Positions 61,995-64,000 of a stretch of 64,000 nt of DNA are shown one piece after another (position 1 is the stretch's first letter; each line of letters opens with the position of its first letter). The translations under genes were made by a program, and so were the position numbers. Source of the DNA: CAZPBC01 sp964584775. GTDB lineage: Bacteria > Chlamydiota > Chlamydiia > Chlamydiales > SLFE01. The notes below the pieces were generated by a model. That model ran no database searches, was not told the DNA's origin, and saw only the letters and a list, made by a program, of their open reading frames with translations. The stretch is taken from contig CAZPBC010000001.1 of assembly GCA_964584775.1 (NCBI GenBank), positions 1-64,000 of the forward strand, in the 5' to 3' direction.

Positions 61995-62586
61995 TCAGTT
62001 GCCAGATGACGGCGATGGCAATCGTGATGAGAATACCCACGACGAGAATCTCATCGAGAGAGACGCGGGAAATGTCAAACTCGAAGAACCACTGACAACC
62101 TAAAAAGTAGCCCAGCCAGACAAAGGTCGACACCCAGATCAATGCCCCCGAGTAGGCAAAGAGAGCAAAGTGCTGGTAAATGAGACCACTGATCCCTGCA
62201 GCAATGCCGATAAAATGACGTAGGCCTGGGATGTAGTAGCCAAACAGCAGCATCCACTTTCCATACCGTTCGAACCAGCCGTGTGCACGGTCCAACCGCG
62301 CCTTTGTCACACCAATTCGACTGCCCCACTTTTCCAAAACGAGAGATTCCGTTCCTAGGCCAATCAGATAACTGACGGTGATGCCGCACATCGCCCCGAG
62401 GTACGCAGCTAGAAGCGTCGATGTCATGGGGAGTTTGCCTTTTTGAATGAGGACACCGGTGAAGACCATTAAGGTCTCTTCTGGAACAGGAAAAGCGATG
62501 ATGCCTGCAGCCATCACCAGAAAGAGGGTAAAGGAGCCGTAGCTGTTTAGCCAAAGTGAGACAGTATCGAGGTCAAAACACTCCAT
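61975..62586 (-). CDS. DedA-family membrane protein
   Basis: 203 residues, several transmembrane segments. The DedA/SNARE-associated signature is present: IAFPVPEETLMVFTGVLIQK and WFERYGKWMLLFGYYIPGLR, continuing HFIGIAAGISGL with the conserved Arg. DedA proteins act in lipid flipping and membrane-potential homeostasis. ATG 62586 lies 3 nt downstream of the TM2 gene stop, so the two form an operon. Confidence 0.92.
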   Translation of the reverse strand: MECFDLDTVSLWLNSYGSFTLFLVMAAGIIAFPVPEETLMVFTGVLIQKGKLPMTSTLLAAYLGAMCGITVSYLIGLGTESLVLEKWGSRIGVTKARLDRAHGWFERYGKWMLLFGYYIPGLRHFIGIAAGISGLIYQHFALFAYSGALIWVSTFVWLGYFLGCQWFFEFDISRVSLDEILVVGILITIAIAVIWQLIMYKKS

Positions 62587-62589
62587 CGC

Positions 62590-62796
62590 CTAGTCGACCC
62601 ATTCAATGCCTTCGAAAGGATAGCGCGTCGCGATGAGGATGACGTCGACGAGCCACCAGATGCCAAAACCACCAAAAGTGATGAGCTTGAGTAGACCCAG
62701 CCCGACTTGCCCCATGATAAAACGGTCAACGCCGAGTGAGCCGAACAGCACAGACATAATGAGGGTGAGTGTCCAGGGAGTACGTCTTTTTTCCAT
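62590..62796 (-). CDS. TM2-domain membrane protein
   Basis: 68 residues. A complete TM2 domain: LIMSVLFGSLGVDRFIMGQV and GLGLLKLITFGGFGIWWLVD, continuing VILI, i.e. two membrane helices joined by the conserved GxxGxDRF-x-G loop. The role in bacteria is unknown. First gene of the TM2-dedA pair. Confidence 0.9.
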   Translation of the reverse strand: MEKRRTPWTLTLIMSVLFGSLGVDRFIMGQVGLGLLKLITFGGFGIWWLVDVILIATRYPFEGIEWVD

Positions 62797-62818
62797 ATCT
62801 CCAGTCTAGTCCAAACTC

Positions 62819-62899
62819 TTACGCTTTTGCAAGCGCTTCTTCAGCTTTCTGAACGGCACGTTCGTAGATCTCGCTAAGAGATCCTCTTTTTATTAGGGG
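62819..62899 (-). other. In-frame continuation after the stop of the 115-aa gene
   Basis: After the TAA at 62902-62900 the same minus-strand frame stays open for 26 more codons (PLIKRGSLSEIYERAVQKAE, then EALAKA) to TAA 62821-62819. The composition is helical and coding-like. Either a former C-terminus lost to a stop mutation or chance. Confidence 0.35.
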
Positions 62900-63247
62900 T
62901 TAGCTTTTAGGAAAGTTTGCATCGACAATGAGACGAATTCTAGAAATGTTTTGCCAACAAGCGGCACGGACAGCAAGAAGCATTTTAGGCTTCAACGCTT
63001 CACTTTTAGGTTTCACCCAGGTGCTTGCTAGAGGAACCACTGCCTCAAAAATCGCCTGGGTTTTTTCAGAGGCACTTGGGAGCTCTCTTTCCATCTTTGT
63101 GATTAAATCAGTAGGCTGACCGATCCTACAAAAAGTGAAGACTTTTAAGGAGGTGCCGATAATCTCGTTTTTAATTGGTTCAAGAGACTGCTCAACAGCA
63201 GGGGAGGCTAGCAGCGTGTTGTAATCTGTAAAGGCAGTCGATTGCAT
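62900..63247 (-). CDS. Hypothetical protein, 115 aa
   Basis: Not recognised; helical, soluble (NTLLASPAVEQSLEPIKNEI; MERELPSASEKTQAIFEAVV). AAAGGAGACTCC is a strong ribosome-binding site for ATG 63247. It ends in TAA, beyond which the frame continues with coding-like sequence for 26 codons, so it may be a shortened version of a longer gene. Divergent from the HI0933-type gene. Confidence 0.7.
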   Translation of the reverse strand: MQSTAFTDYNTLLASPAVEQSLEPIKNEIIGTSLKVFTFCRIGQPTDLITKMERELPSASEKTQAIFEAVVPLASTWVKPKSEALKPKMLLAVRAACWQNISRIRLIVDANFPKS

Positions 63248-63309
63248 GGAGTCTCCTTTTCGATAAAGTTTACACGATCTATATTAAGTTCCTGTTAAAA
63301 TAGTTCATA

Positions 63310-64000
63310 ATGAAAATTTTAGACTTAGTCGTGATTGGTGGAGGGGCTGCAGGCTTCTTTGGTGCTCTGAGAGCCAAAGAAAAGTCTCCTTCTGCTCATA
63401 TTCGGATTCTGGAAAAGAGTCAAAAACCTCTTTCAAAAGTGCGGATCTCCGGCGGAGGGCGTTGCAATGTGACGCACGGCTGCTTTGAACCTGGAGAGCT
63501 TGTCAAATTCTATCCGAGGGGATCAACGGAGCTTCTCGGTCCTTTTCATACCTTTTCGCCGACGGAGACCGTCGAGTGGTTTGAGAGCCGCGGTGTCCCC
63601 TTGAAGCAAGAGGCGGATGGGAGGATGTTTCCAAAAAGCAACTCCTCAGAAACGATCATTGACCTCTTTTTTGACGAAGCCAAGCGGCTGGGTGTGGAAG
63701 TGGAGCTGGGGTGCGGGGTGAAGAAGTTAGAGGGGCGTGCTGGAGACTTTCGACTGACCCTCTCCTCTGGGGAAACCCTAAGAGCGAAGAAGATCCTGCT
63801 TGCGACAGGCTCTGCTCCACCTGGCCACCGGCTGGTGGCCGATTTGGGAGTGGATCTTGTCCCTCCAGTGCCCTCGCTATTTACTTTCAACTGTCCCAGT
63901 TCTTATTTACTGGATTTACAAGGCGTTTCTTTTGAGGAGGTCAAGCTCCATGTCGAAGGTATTGACTCGCGGGGTCCTCTGCTATTGACGCATTGGGGGT
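63310..64000 (+). CDS. HI0933/BaiN-type NAD(P)/FAD flavoprotein (partial, runs off the window)
   Basis: At least 230 codons are open to the window end. The N-terminal FAD Rossmann motif is LVVIGGGAAGFFGALRAKEK; the family-specific LSKVRISGGGRCNVTHG and GRMFPKSNSSETIIDL follow, then ILLATGSAP. HI0933-like (YhiN/BaiN) proteins are ~400-residue flavoproteins of mostly unknown function. ATG 63310 has no strong ribosome-binding site. The 3' end lies outside the window. Confidence 0.9.
   Translation, partial: MKILDLVVIGGGAAGFFGALRAKEKSPSAHIRILEKSQKPLSKVRISGGGRCNVTHGCFEPGELVKFYPRGSTELLGPFHTFSPTETVEWFESRGVPLKQEADGRMFPKSNSSETIIDLFFDEAKRLGVEVELGCGVKKLEGRAGDFRLTLSSGETLRAKKILLATGSAPPGHRLVADLGVDLVPPVPSLFTFNCPSSYLLDLQGVSFEEVKLHVEGIDSRGPLLLTHWG

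Overview
The window is a bacterial chromosome segment from a member of the Chlamydiota outside the family Chlamydiaceae (an environmental, amoeba- or animal-associated chlamydia). The evidence is the chlamydial form of L36, the order rnpA-rpmH / rpmJ-rpsN and rplY-pth-rpsF-rpsR-rplI, a second block (DAO oxidoreductase, mdh, PhnP-like hydrolase, hflX) also neighbouring in Chlamydia, and eukaryote-like effector candidates: an OTU protease, an F-box/ankyrin protein and a phospholipase D with an Inc-like hydrophobic hairpin. Citrate synthase, queC/queE, hldD/hldE and a haloperoxidase-like phosphatase go beyond what I recall for Chlamydia trachomatis and suggest a larger genome. The species cannot be fixed from the sequence alone. 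LAYOUT. 0-9 kb: BBE-type flavoprotein, UvrD-like helicase, rnpA with rpmH lying wholly inside its reading frame, rpmJ-rpsN, an Asp23/Gls24 gene interrupted by an in-frame TAA, tRNA-Gln, prs, and the rplY-pth-rpsF-rpsR-rplI operon ending in a strong terminator. 9-16 kb: hldD plus an HldE-like kinase whose second domain lacks the nucleotidyltransferase motif, two unrecognised proteins, an OTU protease, queC/queE. 16-24 kb: mdh-gltA-acyP operon; a textbook sigma-54 promoter ahead of two tandem diverged effector-like genes; DAO oxidoreductase, PhnP-like hydrolase, hflX. 24-32 kb: PLD protein, mtaB, a glgB-linked unknown, glgB, ligA. 32-43 kb: inactive M16-like membrane protein, a phosphoribosyltransferase-like protein, priA, two tandem paralogues of an unknown family, mutS. 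43-51 kb: an interrupted small gene, a LuxR-type regulator, tRNA-Asn, a Dps protein, a lipoprotein, and a compact operon of ttcA, a MoxR-type AAA+ ATPase and a large TraB-like protein. 51-56 kb: an accessory island next to tRNA-Thr and tRNA-Tyr, with a ~93-bp imperfect direct repeat, a tRNA-like remnant, a small membrane protein and two ankyrin genes, one carrying an F-box and a transposase-like helix-turn-helix tail, the other followed by the decayed remains of the same tail. 56-64 kb: secreted haloperoxidase-like phosphatase, TfoX-domain and OsmC proteins, two exported FMN-reductase-like proteins, an ABC-F ATPase, DedA and TM2 membrane proteins, and the start of an HI0933-type flavoprotein. 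HOW THE GENES FIT TOGETHER. Most of the window is ordinary core machinery (translation, repair, replication restart, TCA entry, glycogen). The accessory part looks aimed at the host cell: ubiquitin-linked domains (OTU, F-box/ANK), membrane-active PLD, and hydrophobic-hairpin proteins. The best candidates for undescribed biology are the AAA+/TraB-like pair, the F-box/ankyrin/HTH fusion in its tRNA-linked island, the sigma-54-controlled gene pair, and the two secreted flavodoxin-like reductases. Start sites were chosen from Shine-Dalgarno position and overlap with neighbours. All family assignments come from reading motifs by eye, without database searches.
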